Of a stretch of DNA of 35,172 bases, positions 8,192 to 16,733 are shown piece after piece. The notes beneath the pieces are model-generated. The model did not search any database. It saw only the letters and a program-made list of their open reading frames with translations, and was not told the DNA's origin. A program made the translations under genes and the position numbers. Position 1 is the first letter of the stretch, and each line of letters starts with the position of its first letter. The stretch covers positions 1-35,172 of the forward strand of contig JBDRKQ010000081.1 in assembly GCA_043813895.1 (NCBI GenBank). The letters run 5' to 3'. This DNA comes from CAZTAR01 sp043813895 (GTDB taxonomy: Bacteria > Planctomycetota > Phycisphaerae > UBA1845 > UTPLA1).

Positions 8192-9199
8192 CTATGCGGC
8201 ACGGCGTTCGAGGATTCGGCTGATTACCAGGCCGACTTCGAAGAGCAGAAGCATGGGCACCGCCAGTAGGAGCATCGTGCCGACGTCCGGCGTGGGTGTG
8301 AGGATGGCCGCGAGGATCGCCACGCCCAGGATGACGTACTTGCGCATGCTTGCTAATTCGCGGGCGCTGAGGATCCGCATGGCCGTCAGAAACACGACGA
8401 CGATCGGGATTTGAAAGCCGAACCCGAACGCCAGCGCGAGATTCACAACGAATCCCAGGTACTCCGAGATGCTGAAGAACGGCTGCACGAACTGACGACT
8501 GCTGGCCTTCTGCAAATCGAGGTAGTACGTCTCTCCCTCGCTGGAGACGTTGAGTCGTTTCTTCCGGCTGTTGTACCAGAGCTGCCCCTCTTCCGGCTTG
8601 GCCGGGTCCTCCACGAGCACGGGGACGTTCGTCGGCGGAATGGCCGGCCGCGTCGCCGCTATTTCGGCGCCGTTCCCCTTCCCCTGATACAGTTTGTACA
8701 AGAAGTTGTCGTGGCTCGGCAGCGGGAACCACATCGAGATCGCGATCAGGAACTTCAGCAGGCCCGAGAGGACGACGGCAACCATGAACGTTGCGCCGAC
8801 GACGAACAGGAAGATCGACGAAGGCGCGAAATACTTGACGATCTTCTGCTCCGACGGGAAGAGGCCCGTTTGCACGAACTTCCAAAGCTGGTAGAGGATC
8901 CAGGGCGACGCCAGGACCAACCCGAACTTGAGCGATATCTTGAAGTACTCGATGAACGACTCGATCGGGTTGAGCTGGATCATGTGCGGCGTGAAGCCCA
9001 ATTGCTCCATCGCCACGCAGTAGGGCGTCGTGAGGATCTCGATGATCGAATCGCCGAAGTTGAAGCAGACGATCGTTGCGGCCACGAGACCGGCGATGGC
9101 CCAGATGAGTCGCTTGCGGAGTTCTTCCAGGTGCTCGCCGAACGACATCCTTGTCGTCGTGAAGCTGTCGTGCTCGGTTTTGGTGGTTGGGTCAGTCAT
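8192..9199 (-). CDS. tatC: Sec-independent protein translocase TatC with large periplasmic loop insertion
   Basis: This 335-residue protein is the polytopic core of twin-arginine translocation, the receptor for folded RR-signal substrates in the inner membrane. Family signatures are clear: MSFGEHLEELRKRLIWAI (18-35), NPIESFIEYFKISL, ISEYLGFVVNLALAFGFGFQIP and ILTPTPDVGTML. Typical TatC is about 250 residues; here an insertion at about 157-240 separates helix 3 from the FSISEYL segment and contains GQLWYNSRKKRLNV. The open frame extends upstream to 9316, but that part is the antisense reading of a tRNA gene, so the ATG at 9199 is used. No strong Shine-Dalgarno is seen. tatA/B are not in the window. 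Confidence 0.93.
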   Translation of the reverse strand: MTDPTTKTEHDSFTTTRMSFGEHLEELRKRLIWAIAGLVAATIVCFNFGDSIIEILTTPYCVAMEQLGFTPHMIQLNPIESFIEYFKISLKFGLVLASPWILYQLWKFVQTGLFPSEQKIVKYFAPSSIFLFVVGATFMVAVVLSGLLKFLIAISMWFPLPSHDNFLYKLYQGKGNGAEIAATRPAIPPTNVPVLVEDPAKPEEGQLWYNSRKKRLNVSSEGETYYLDLQKASSRQFVQPFFSISEYLGFVVNLALAFGFGFQIPIVVVFLTAMRILSARELASMRKYVILGVAILAAILTPTPDVGTMLLLAVPMLLLFEVGLVISRILERRAA

Positions 9200-9227
9200 G
9201 GCGACGGCGCAAATGACAGGCCTGGAT

Positions 9228-9301
9228 TGGGCGATACAGGACTTGAACCTGTGACCTCGCGGGTGTGATCCGCACGCTCTAGCCAACTGAGCTAATCGCC
9301 C
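9228..9301 (-). tRNA. tRNA-Val (CAC)
   Basis: On the minus strand the acceptor GGGCGAT/ATCGCCC closes, with D-arm GCTC-AGTTGGCTA-GAGC, anticodon stem TGCGG/CCGCG around ATCACAC (anticodon CAC) and T-arm ACAGG-TTCAAGT-CCTGT. Position 32 is A, slightly unusual; position 33 is the expected T. It ends 28 nt before the tatC ATG on the same strand, so both may share a transcript. Confidence 0.88.
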
Positions 9302-9535
9302 GTTACGCAGGCTCACGGCCTGCGCCTCGAAGCCAACGCCATTCTATCATCGGCCGCCACAAGGGCAAGTGCCTCCGGGAATCCGCCTGAACGATATCCG
9401 ATCACGGGCGTTGCGGCCTCCACCCTCCGTTCGCCTGCGGCGTCAACGGCACTTCCCCCGGCCAGGCGGCTGCGATACAGTCCCGAGGAACGCCGATGCT
9501 TGGACCGGCCGAAACACCCAGCCGAGGGACTGCAA

Positions 9536-11338
9536 ATGGACGCGACCGTCATTGCGAACATCGAAGCCTGGCTCGATGACCGCGCCATTGCCCAGGCGGA
9601 CAAACAGGAAATCCGCGAACTCCAAAGCTGCGACGACGAGGCGGAGTTGATCGACCGCTTCTACCGCGATCTTGAGTTCGGCACGGGCGGCCTGCGCGGA
9701 ATCATGGGCGCCGGCCTGAACCGCATGAACATCTACACCGTCGGCGCCGCCGCGCAGGGTCTCGCCAACTACGTCGTCAGGCAAGGTCCGGCGGCCATGC
9801 AGGCGGGCATCGCAGTGGCCTACGACTGCCGGCACAACAGTGACGTGTTCGCCGCGCGCGTGGCGTGCGTCATGGCCGGCAACGGCATCACGACATATCT
9901 CTTCGACGCCCTTCGGCCCACACCGGAGTTATCCTTCGCCATTCGGCATCTCGGCTGCACGTGTGGCGTTGTGGTGACGGCGAGCCACAACCCGCCCCAG
10001 TACAACGGCTTCAAGGCGTACTGGACCGACGGCGGGCAGGTTGTCCCGCCGCATGACTCCGCGATCATCGAAGAGGTCCGTGCGGTCGGCGGATTCGGCA
10101 ACATCAAATCGCTTGATCTTGACGAGGCGAAATCCGCCGGGCTGATCAAGATGGTCGGTCGCGATGTCGACGATGCCTTCCTCGATCGGGTGCAGGCCTC
10201 ATGTCTCAACCCGAACGCCTGCCGGAAGCAAGGCGAAAGCCTCAAGATCGTGTTTACCTCCCTGCACGGAACAGGCGGAATGCTGACGCCACAAGCCCTG
10301 AAGCGAAGAGGCTTCCAGCATGTCATCGAAGTCCCGGAGCAGGCCGAGCCGGATGGGAACTTCCCGACCGTCGATTCCCCCAACCCGGAGGAAGCTGCCG
10401 CGTTGAACATGGCCGTCGAACTCGCCAAACGGGAAGGTGCGGACCTCGTCATCGGAACGGACCCCGACGCCGATCGCATGGGCATCGCCGTCCGCGACCC
10501 CGACGGGCAGTTTGTGCTCATCTCCGGCAACCGGATCGGCGCGCTATTGACCCACTACATTTGCGACCAACTCACCAAGAACGACCTGTTCCCGGACAAC
10601 GCCGTCGTGCTCACGACAATCGTCAGTAGTGATCTGATGAAGGAGATCGCCAGAGCCTACGGGGCGGAAGTCGAAGAAGTCTTGACCGGCTTCAAGTGGA
10701 TCGGTGCGAAGATGCGTCAGTACGAATTGGACGGCAAGCCGAACAAACCGAGCAAGACGTTCATCTTCGGCGCCGAGGAGAGCTACGGCTACCTGCCGTG
10801 TTCGTTTGCACGGGACAAGGACGCCGTGACCAGCGCCGCGTTCATCGCGGAGCTTGCCGCCGTCGCCGCGGAAGAGGGCGAGAGCCTCTACACCGTTCTC
10901 GAAGGTCTGTTCGCCCGATTCGGTTACTTCGAGGAAGGCGCGAAAAGCATCGTGATGCCCGGCAAGGAGGGCGCCGACAGGATCAAGAACCTGATGGAGA
11001 CGCTGCGGCGCGACCCCCCCGCCATGATCGGCGGTGCCGCCGTCTCAACGATCGCCGACATCGCGACCGGTGAGATTCGCGAGATCGGCACCGGCAAGGT
11101 CGTCGGCCGCTACGATCTGCCCCCCAGCAACGTCCTCCTCTGTACGCTGGAGGACGGCACGAAGGTAATCGCCCGCCCCAGCGGCACTGAGCCGAAGATC
11201 AAGTTCTACGTGCTGGCAAGGCAACCCGGCGATGACCTCGCCCAAGCGCGGCAACAGGCTGCATCACGGATCGAGTCAGTTGTCGCAGACCTGAGCGGTC
11301 GTGCCGACAGTGCGGTCCTGCCGGCTGGCTCAAGTTGA
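9536..11338 (+). CDS. Phosphohexomutase (phosphoglucomutase/phosphomannomutase family)
   Basis: This 600-residue protein has the four hallmark loops of alpha-D-phosphohexomutases: phosphoserine loop VVTASHNPPQYNG with Ser150, Mg-binding GTDPDADRMG (308-317), sugar-binding GAEESYGY (412-419) and phosphate-binding RPSGTEPKIKFY (547-558). These enzymes interconvert hexose 1- and 6-phosphates through a bisphosphate intermediate and supply precursors for polysaccharide and envelope synthesis. The length and FGTGGLRG at the N-terminus fit the long PgcA-type subgroup. A TTG at 9500 would add 12 residues, but GAGGGA before the ATG at 9536 favours the shorter form. It converges on mreB with only 46 nt between them. 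Confidence 0.92.
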   Translation: MDATVIANIEAWLDDRAIAQADKQEIRELQSCDDEAELIDRFYRDLEFGTGGLRGIMGAGLNRMNIYTVGAAAQGLANYVVRQGPAAMQAGIAVAYDCRHNSDVFAARVACVMAGNGITTYLFDALRPTPELSFAIRHLGCTCGVVVTASHNPPQYNGFKAYWTDGGQVVPPHDSAIIEEVRAVGGFGNIKSLDLDEAKSAGLIKMVGRDVDDAFLDRVQASCLNPNACRKQGESLKIVFTSLHGTGGMLTPQALKRRGFQHVIEVPEQAEPDGNFPTVDSPNPEEAAALNMAVELAKREGADLVIGTDPDADRMGIAVRDPDGQFVLISGNRIGALLTHYICDQLTKNDLFPDNAVVLTTIVSSDLMKEIARAYGAEVEEVLTGFKWIGAKMRQYELDGKPNKPSKTFIFGAEESYGYLPCSFARDKDAVTSAAFIAELAAVAAEEGESLYTVLEGLFARFGYFEEGAKSIVMPGKEGADRIKNLMETLRRDPPAMIGGAAVSTIADIATGEIREIGTGKVVGRYDLPPSNVLLCTLEDGTKVIARPSGTEPKIKFYVLARQPGDDLAQARQQAASRIESVVADLSGRADSAVLPAGSS

Positions 11339-11384
11339 TGGGAATCCCAAACACCCCCAGCGCGCACACACTACGCAATCCAGC

Positions 11385-12437
11385 TCAGACGTTGTCGCGG
11401 TCCGAGTCGAGCGTGTCCTTCCAGGTGGCGAGGTTATCGAGGTACACACTGGTACCGCGCGCGACGCAAGACAGGGGGTCGTCAACCACGCGGACGGTCA
11501 GGCCGGTGGCATCCGCCATCACGGTGTCCAATCCCCTCAGCAACGCCCCGCCCCCGCACACATGGATGCCGTTGTCGACCAAGTCGGCGGCGAGTTCGGG
11601 TTCGCACTGCTCCAGAGTATGCGTAACGGCGTCCAGGATGTGGCTGATCGGCTCTCGGAGGGCCTCGCGGATCTCCTGGCTCGTCACCACAGTCTTGCGG
11701 GGCAGGCCGCTGATCATGTCGCGCCCTCTCACGTCGGTGGAGGCCTCGTCATCCAACGGCGATGCGGATCCGATTTCGATCTTGAGCATCTCGGCCGTCT
11801 GAGGACCGATCTGCATGTTGTAGGTTCGTTTCATGTGGGCGATGATCGCCTCGTCCATGTCGTCGCCTGCGACGCGGATGGACTCGCTCGCGGAGATGTC
11901 CGCCAGGGACATGATGGCGACCTCGGTCGTGCCGCCGCCGATATCAACGATCATGCTGGCCCGGGCCTCTGCGATCGGAAGTCCCGAGCCGATCCCGGCC
12001 GCCATGGGCTCCTCGACCAGATAGACCCGCCTGGCGCCGGCGCGCTCGGCAGAGTTGTAGACCGCCCGCTTCTCGACGGCGGTGATCCCTGATGGCACCG
12101 CAATGACCACGCGCGGCCTCAAGAAGCGGCGTCCCCCGTGAACCTTGCGAATGAAGTAGCCGAGCATGGCTTCGGTGATGTCGAAGTCGGCGATGACGCC
12201 GTCCTTGAGCGGCCGCACGGCTGTGATGGAGCCGGGGGTCTTGCCGAGCATCTCCTTGGCGACAAGACCGACCGCGTTGCCATTCTGGAGGACCTGGTTG
12301 GTACCCTTGCGCACGGCGACAACGGAAGGCTCGTTCAGGACGATGCCTTCGCCTCTGACGCAGACAAGCGTATTGCAGGTGCCCAGGTCGATGCCCATGT
12401 CGACACTGAACATGCCCAGCAAGGAATCGAATAACAA
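11385..12437 (-). CDS. mreB: Rod shape-determining actin homologue MreB
   Basis: This 350-residue actin-fold ATPase contains GIDLGTCNTLV (phosphate 1), VDIGGGTTEVAIMSL (phosphate 2), VAVPSGI-type and CGGGALLRGL (adenosine) motifs. MreB polymerises on the inner membrane and directs elongation-mode peptidoglycan synthesis. The start is TTG 12437, supported by AAGGAAC about 8 nt upstream; an ATG at 12413 is the alternative. mreC/mreD/pbp2/rodA do not follow; instead two membrane proteins lie upstream on the same strand. A promoter candidate is listed at 12561-12590. Many planctomycetes lack a canonical division machinery, so keeping mreB in this setting is of interest, which is inference. Confidence 0.95.
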   Translation of the reverse strand: MLFDSLLGMFSVDMGIDLGTCNTLVCVRGEGIVLNEPSVVAVRKGTNQVLQNGNAVGLVAKEMLGKTPGSITAVRPLKDGVIADFDITEAMLGYFIRKVHGGRRFLRPRVVIAVPSGITAVEKRAVYNSAERAGARRVYLVEEPMAAGIGSGLPIAEARASMIVDIGGGTTEVAIMSLADISASESIRVAGDDMDEAIIAHMKRTYNMQIGPQTAEMLKIEIGSASPLDDEASTDVRGRDMISGLPRKTVVTSQEIREALREPISHILDAVTHTLEQCEPELAADLVDNGIHVCGGGALLRGLDTVMADATGLTVRVVDDPLSCVARGTSVYLDNLATWKDTLDSDRDNV

Positions 12438-12560
12438 GCCGCCAGTTCCTTTCTAAACCGCACGCGCATCCGTGCAGCGCACCCTGGTGAATCACCCGCC
12501 CATGGGGCGGAAGGTTCTCCGCACGGGCAGCATTCTACACGCAGTACGTCGCGGCGTCAC

Positions 12561-12590
12561 ATAATGGTCTGGATATGGTCAGGATTTCAA
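12561..12590 (-). promoter_or_regulatory. Sigma70-like promoter for mreB
   Basis: On the minus strand TTGAAA (12585-12590), an 18-nt spacer and CATTAT (12561-12566), about 125 nt before the TTG start of mreB. This suggests mreB can be transcribed separately from the two genes upstream. Confidence 0.45.
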
Positions 12591-12653
12591 GGAAGAAAAT
12601 GACTGGGCGGCAGGCCCGCGGAGGAACCCGCGGGCGGCGATGGCACGTGCGGG

Positions 12654-12827
12654 TCAGCTCATGATGCCGGGCAGGGGCGTTCCAAGAAGCTCGCTACACC
12701 GGTAAATAACGAAACCCAGCGTGCCAAGGACTGCGAAGAGGCCGATGCAGACCAGAACCGTGTAGATGTCGTTGGTGGCCTTGCCTCGTGGGGCGCCGGA
12801 ACTTGGTGTGGAAGGAAGCTGGCTCAT
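12654..12827 (-). CDS. Small single-pass membrane protein (57 residues)
   Basis: An ATG at 12827 opens a 57-codon frame with a polar Pro/Ser-rich N-terminus (MSQLPSTPSSGAPRGK), then one hydrophobic helix at about residues 21-42 (IYTVLVCIGLFAVLGTLGFV) followed by YRCSELLGTPLPG. The pattern of a short soluble tail, TM and short basic/polar end is a credible membrane microprotein. It lies between the membrane-anchored coiled-coil protein (83 nt upstream) and mreB (216 nt downstream), all leftward. I recognise no named family; an envelope or MreB-associated role is suggested only by position. Confidence 0.6.
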   Translation of the reverse strand: MSQLPSTPSSGAPRGKATNDIYTVLVCIGLFAVLGTLGFVIYRCSELLGTPLPGIMS

Positions 12828-12910
12828 GCTCGGAACTCCGGACGTTGTCGTAACAGGTTGCCAGACCGCACGTTGGCGGCTGTCCTGGCAGACAAATCAC
12901 AAAACGGTCG

Positions 12911-13822
12911 TCAGCCTCGCATCGCGAGACTGGCCGCATCCTTGGCCGCATCACCGGGGCGAATATCGCCTTCGGCATGCTCGATCAGACCGGCAGACTC
13001 ATGTGCCTCGACCCGCATGACCCGCAGTGTGCCGAGATACTGGGGTCTGCCATGGCGCGTGCTCGGACGATAGATCAGGAACTCCATCCCGGGTGAGACG
13101 CCGTCCGCGCTGCCGACGGAGATACTGGCCAAGCTATCCTGTATGCTGGTGATCTCACCGCGAATCGGGGCCGGCGCGTCGGTGTAGGGTGAGAGTAGAA
13201 CTTGCGGCAGGTGCTCCTCGACGATGTTAGCGGTGCCGTCCATCGGCGATGTCGAGGCGATGGCGGGTTGCCCTGTGGCCTCGCCGCCGCTGACAGCGGC
13301 GAGTTGTTGCTGTAACGCGCGAACCTGTGAGCGAGCCATGGTGATGTTGGCCGTAAGCTCCTTCACACGATCGTTCAGGTCGATATTTTGCCGTTCCAGT
13401 TCGCTGTTTCTCCTCGAGAGCTTGGCACTGAACTCTCTTTCCTTGTTGACGTCGGCGACGAAGACCTTGTTCTGGTTGGCCAATGCGGTAACATTGCCCT
13501 GTTCGATCGCCAGCGAGCTCTCCCTTTCCGCGAGCTTTCGTTTTGCCTCGGCCAGGTCGCGATCCTTTTGCGCGTTTGTCGCCTCCAGCTCGCTGATGGT
13601 GGCAAGGTCCGAACCGTGCCGGTCGAGCCACCGGGCCTGTTTGATCGCAGCATCCGCGGAGACGGTGCGTTCCTTCGCCTGGGCGTCTAAGGCCGCCTGC
13701 TGCCAATGTGATGCTGAAGCGCGCCAATCATCCTGTCGCGCGAAGGCCCCAACGACTAACATGCTCAGGGCAATGGCCACCACGGTCAGGAGAACGACAA
13801 AGACTTTCGTCAAGACGCTCAC
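12911..13822 (-). CDS. Membrane-anchored coiled-coil protein with FlgT_C-like barrel domain
   Basis: The start is GTG 13822, preceded by a consensus AGGAGG 6 nt upstream, giving 303 residues. Residues 5-27 are an uncleaved N-terminal TM helix, 30-195 a long coiled coil (heptads through ELERQNIDLNDRVKEL), and about 220-290 a small beta domain: IRGEITSIQDSLASISVGSADGVSPGMEF...RPGDAA. This topology (TM, coil, periplasmic beta domain) parallels MreC, which also precedes or follows mreB, but the barrel looks like the FlgT C-terminal type rather than MreC. I infer a periplasmic scaffold acting with MreB; it could be a divergent MreC analogue. Confidence 0.7.
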   Translation of the reverse strand: MSVLTKVFVVLLTVVAIALSMLVVGAFARQDDWRASASHWQQAALDAQAKERTVSADAAIKQARWLDRHGSDLATISELEATNAQKDRDLAEAKRKLAERESSLAIEQGNVTALANQNKVFVADVNKEREFSAKLSRRNSELERQNIDLNDRVKELTANITMARSQVRALQQQLAAVSGGEATGQPAIASTSPMDGTANIVEEHLPQVLLSPYTDAPAPIRGEITSIQDSLASISVGSADGVSPGMEFLIYRPSTRHGRPQYLGTLRVMRVEAHESAGLIEHAEGDIRPGDAAKDAASLAMRG

Positions 13823-14581
13823 GATGATCCTCCTGCATTTGCTTTTCAGTCGGCGGCCCGCGCGTGTTCTGGGGTGTCTTCTTTCCGCCTTCCCCCGGTG
13901 GAATGCCTAGGCCGTCGACATCGCGATCTTCGCACAGGTCCACAGGGACTTGTGCAGGTATGGCCCGCCGGACGAGTCCCGCGCCCACACGACGCCGAAC
14001 ACCAGCGGGAACATCCCATTATCTACCGGTGAAACGGCTTTTGCAAGTGCAATTCGACGCCGGCCCTACCACCTGACCGAAGCGGACGTTGCCGCATCTC
14101 CTCCAAGCCCCCCAGGATGACCGGATACCGACACGTTTGGGCTCTCCCGACTCTTATGGGCTGTGCGTGTGACTTTGGGCCGCCTGCGGCCCGCGAAAAA
14201 CGGACCTCGGCGTCGCGCCGGTCGCGGCGCGACGGGGGCGACGCTCAGGCCAAGGTGAGCCGACACGCGGCGAAACCGCGGAATCTCGACCTTGACCTAA
14301 CCCACATAAGCACATTAGATTAGGTATTGGACTCCCGACACGCAGAGATGCCCGCTCGATTTGGGCGGCCGTCGGTACGCGTGCGGGAGAGGTCGAACGA
14401 CACGGGTTCGCCCGGCAGGTACGCCTCGCGATGCACCGCCACGATTGGCGCTCAAGTGCGATGCCGAACCAGGCCACACGCCGACGCGATCAACCGTCCA
14501 TGCCGAAGGCGACAGTGCCAAAAGGGGGCACCCAATCGACATCGGGCTACGCGCGCCCGCCTGAACAGCAGGAGCAGACGG
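13823..14581. other. Divergent intergenic region with hairpins
   Basis: About 760 nt separate the leftward coiled-coil gene from the rightward beta-propeller gene. It contains a perfect 9-bp hairpin CGTCGCGCC-GGTCGC-GGCGCGACG at 14211-14234, a GGGCCGC/GCGGCCC palindrome at about 14177-14192, and a weak promoter at 14292-14321. Long open frames here look like GC-rich shadows and I support no gene. Confidence 0.45.
14292..14321 (+). promoter_or_regulatory. Weak sigma70-like promoter candidate for the beta-propeller gene
   Basis: TTGACC (14292-14297), an 18-nt spacer and TAGATT (14316-14321) in an AT-richer patch, about 260 nt upstream of the ATG at 14582. The -10 is only a 4-of-6 match. Confidence 0.3.
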
Positions 14582-16429
14582 ATGATGTTGCGAAGAATCC
14601 ACCAAGTAGTACTGACGGTCCTGGCGAGCGCTGTCTTTGCGCCCGCGATGGCCGAAGCAACGCCTCTTCTACCGGACAGCGCACTCGAACAGCTCGGCGT
14701 GCAACGCTACTGGCATACGCAGTTGCCGCTCTCCTCCGGCGAGGCCGTCAGTCGCGTGGCGCTTCTCGATGACAACGCCTACATCTTGACGGATCGTAAT
14801 CGCGTGTATGCGGTGCACGCGCCCACGGGGATCATCCGTTGGGCCGACATTGTCGCCGAAGAAGGGCAGGCTGTCCGCGGGCCGACGCATGGGAAGGACT
14901 TCGTCTTCTTCACGACGCCGGGCTCGGTGCGAGTATTCAACCGGCGGACGGGCGAGCCCGCCATGGAGCCGAGGTCTCTCCGAGGAGTGATCATCCAGGC
15001 CTCACAGACCGTCGCGACGATCTCGATCGGAGAACTGCACGGTGTGTGTCTCGACCACGTCTTCGACGTCAGGCAGCGGTTGTCAGACGGGGAGTTGGAG
15101 CCTACGCCGATTGCCCAATTGAAAATCACCAGTGTGGACCGAAGGGAAGCAAAGGGCCGTCTGACCAGACTCTCCAGCCGGCTCCGAGCCAAGCCTGGAG
15201 ACGGCGTAGCGGCCGATGTCGTACTGCCGCTATATGAAGTGAAACTGCCGTTCGCCGCGAGCAGCGCCGCCAGTGCCGCGACCGTGAAGGTCGGCTTGGA
15301 GGATGAGGTATGGCTATTCGTCGGTGCGGCCAACCAGCGGCTCTATTCCCTGAGTTTGCTCACCGGGTTCCAGAACTGGCAGTTACTCACGCCCAAGACG
15401 CTTACGACGACGCCAGCCATTCGTGACGGCCTCCTCTATCTTGGCGGCCAGGACGGGCGCGTGGCGGCGCTAGCCATGACAACCAGACAGAAGCAGTGGG
15501 CATACCACACCGACGGCCCTATCTTTGCGGATATCGCCGTTGATGAGGGTCACGTCTATGTCGCATCGAGCGACCGGTCCGTCTACTGTCTTCAGCGGAA
15601 GACCGAGGACCTCGACGGGCAGCTCGTTTGGCGGCGGCGATTCGACGAACAACTGCTGGACGCCCCCATCGTCGCCAACGGCCGGGTGTACCAACTGGTG
15701 CCCCAGAAGGGCCTGCATGTCCTTGACGCGCGGAACGGCGAGCGGCTTTGGCATCGCCCGGCGGACGATCGCTACCTCGTCCACATGGATGAGTTTGACT
15801 TCTTCCTCGCGGGAGGTACAGGGCAGAAGTTGCTGCGAGTTTCACCGCGGGACGGTGAGATCAAGACGTGCGTTGATGCGACGGCGGTGGCTTACACGGC
15901 CGCAAGTCAGGAAGACCGGTCGATCGTGCTGGCGTCGAAAGACGGTCAGCTTTCATGCCTGCGTTCGCGGAAGGCCCCGCGCATGACGCCCGCCAAGCTG
16001 GCCGAAGTCCTCCGCAATGAGCGGAAGATGCAGCGCATGGCCAAAATGGGGGCGGAGGAGGAAGCCAAGAAGAAGAAGGCGAAGCTGCTAGCCGCAGTGA
16101 AGGAGCTGGAGCGCAAGGAGCCGTTGTTCGAGGAGGACTGGCTCGCCAGTCGAAGCACAGCGAAGCCAGCCGGGGGACACGGACTCGTAACGGTCGGCGG
16201 TGCGGAAGCAGAACCGGACGAGAGCCTGGGCCGGCTCGATGAGACGGAGGAGGAGGACGAACTCGACGAGGAAGACGCCGACGCGGAAGAGGATGCCGAC
16301 GACGAAGAAGACGCTGACGAAGAGGAAGCCGACGACGAAGCATCGGATGACGATGAAGACGACGCAGATGCCGACGAGGAAGAGGAGGATGAGGAGGATG
16401 AGGAGGACGAAGACGAAGACGAAGACTAG
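14582..16429 (+). CDS. Exported PQQ-like beta-propeller protein with acidic C-terminal tail
   Basis: This 615-residue protein starts at ATG 14582 with AGGAG 7 nt upstream; codons upstream in frame do not look coding. A signal peptide (residues 1-24: basic start, VVLTVLASAVFAPAMA) is followed by PQQ/BamB-type repeats such as AYILTDRNRVYAVHAPTGIIRW, GLLYLGGQDGRVAAL, HVYVASSDRSVYCL and VLDARNGERLW. Inserted at about 130-215 is a small domain (ATISIGELHGV...KPGDGV) resembling the barrel of the divergent neighbour. A basic helical stretch near residues 465-510 precedes a tail of about 70 residues that is almost only Asp, Glu and Ala. Such propellers usually act as envelope scaffolds; the tail could bind cations. 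No enzymatic PQQ-dehydrogenase signature is evident. Confidence 0.75.
   Translation: MMLRRIHQVVLTVLASAVFAPAMAEATPLLPDSALEQLGVQRYWHTQLPLSSGEAVSRVALLDDNAYILTDRNRVYAVHAPTGIIRWADIVAEEGQAVRGPTHGKDFVFFTTPGSVRVFNRRTGEPAMEPRSLRGVIIQASQTVATISIGELHGVCLDHVFDVRQRLSDGELEPTPIAQLKITSVDRREAKGRLTRLSSRLRAKPGDGVAADVVLPLYEVKLPFAASSAASAATVKVGLEDEVWLFVGAANQRLYSLSLLTGFQNWQLLTPKTLTTTPAIRDGLLYLGGQDGRVAALAMTTRQKQWAYHTDGPIFADIAVDEGHVYVASSDRSVYCLQRKTEDLDGQLVWRRRFDEQLLDAPIVANGRVYQLVPQKGLHVLDARNGERLWHRPADDRYLVHMDEFDFFLAGGTGQKLLRVSPRDGEIKTCVDATAVAYTAASQEDRSIVLASKDGQLSCLRSRKAPRMTPAKLAEVLRNERKMQRMAKMGAEEEAKKKKAKLLAAVKELERKEPLFEEDWLASRSTAKPAGGHGLVTVGGAEAEPDESLGRLDETEEEDELDEEDADAEEDADDEEDADEEEADDEASDDDEDDADADEEEEDEEDEEDEDEDED
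16218..16426 (+). repeat. Low-complexity acidic coding tract (GAN/GAY repeats)
   Basis: About 70 consecutive codons are nearly all GAG, GAA, GAC, GAT and GCN, coding an Asp/Glu/Ala tail. The tract is repetitive at DNA level (GAGGA and GACGA units), so its length may vary by slippage. Confidence 0.85.
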
Positions 16430-16733
16430 AACAGTCTCTGAGGAGACGTAGCGTTCGACCCCGTGTCGGACGTCAAAGACCAACGGTTTTTGGCGGCCGA
16501 CAGGGACGTTGGCCGCTACAAAAACACGCAAACAGCCGTGGCCCCCCGTTTCACAAGAAACGCGACAACGATCGCGGGGCCAAGCCAGGTAGAAACCGCA
16601 ATATCTGTCGCTCCGCCCCTTGCGCCTGATTGCCGGCAATTCTTTTTCTGATACGCTTGCAGGCCGACCCGCTAATCCGCGTGGGTCGGCCGTTTCATTG
16701 CGCGAACACGAAGGCCGTAGCGAGTGCCGGACC
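16430..16733. other. Intergenic region upstream of purH
   Basis: No gene is seen. The region holds CCCCGTGTCGGACGT at about 16459-16473, a motif that recurs at 19194-19208, a T-rich patch TCTTTTTCTG (16641-16650) after a small palindrome ATTGCCGGCAAT, and the strong hairpin at 16662-16691. Confidence 0.5.
16662..16691 (+). terminator. Strong 9-bp hairpin in the purH leader
   Basis: GGCCGACCC (16662-16670) and GGGTCGGCC (16683-16691) pair perfectly across a 12-nt loop, followed by GTTTCATT. It ends 42 nt before the purH ATG. It could end the upstream transcript or act as an attenuator; there is no proper T-tract. Confidence 0.35.

Noticed and set aside
8411..9268. 285-residue plus-strand ORF opposite tatC
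   Set aside because: The antisense frame of a high-GC gene has no motif; tatC on the other strand is unambiguous.
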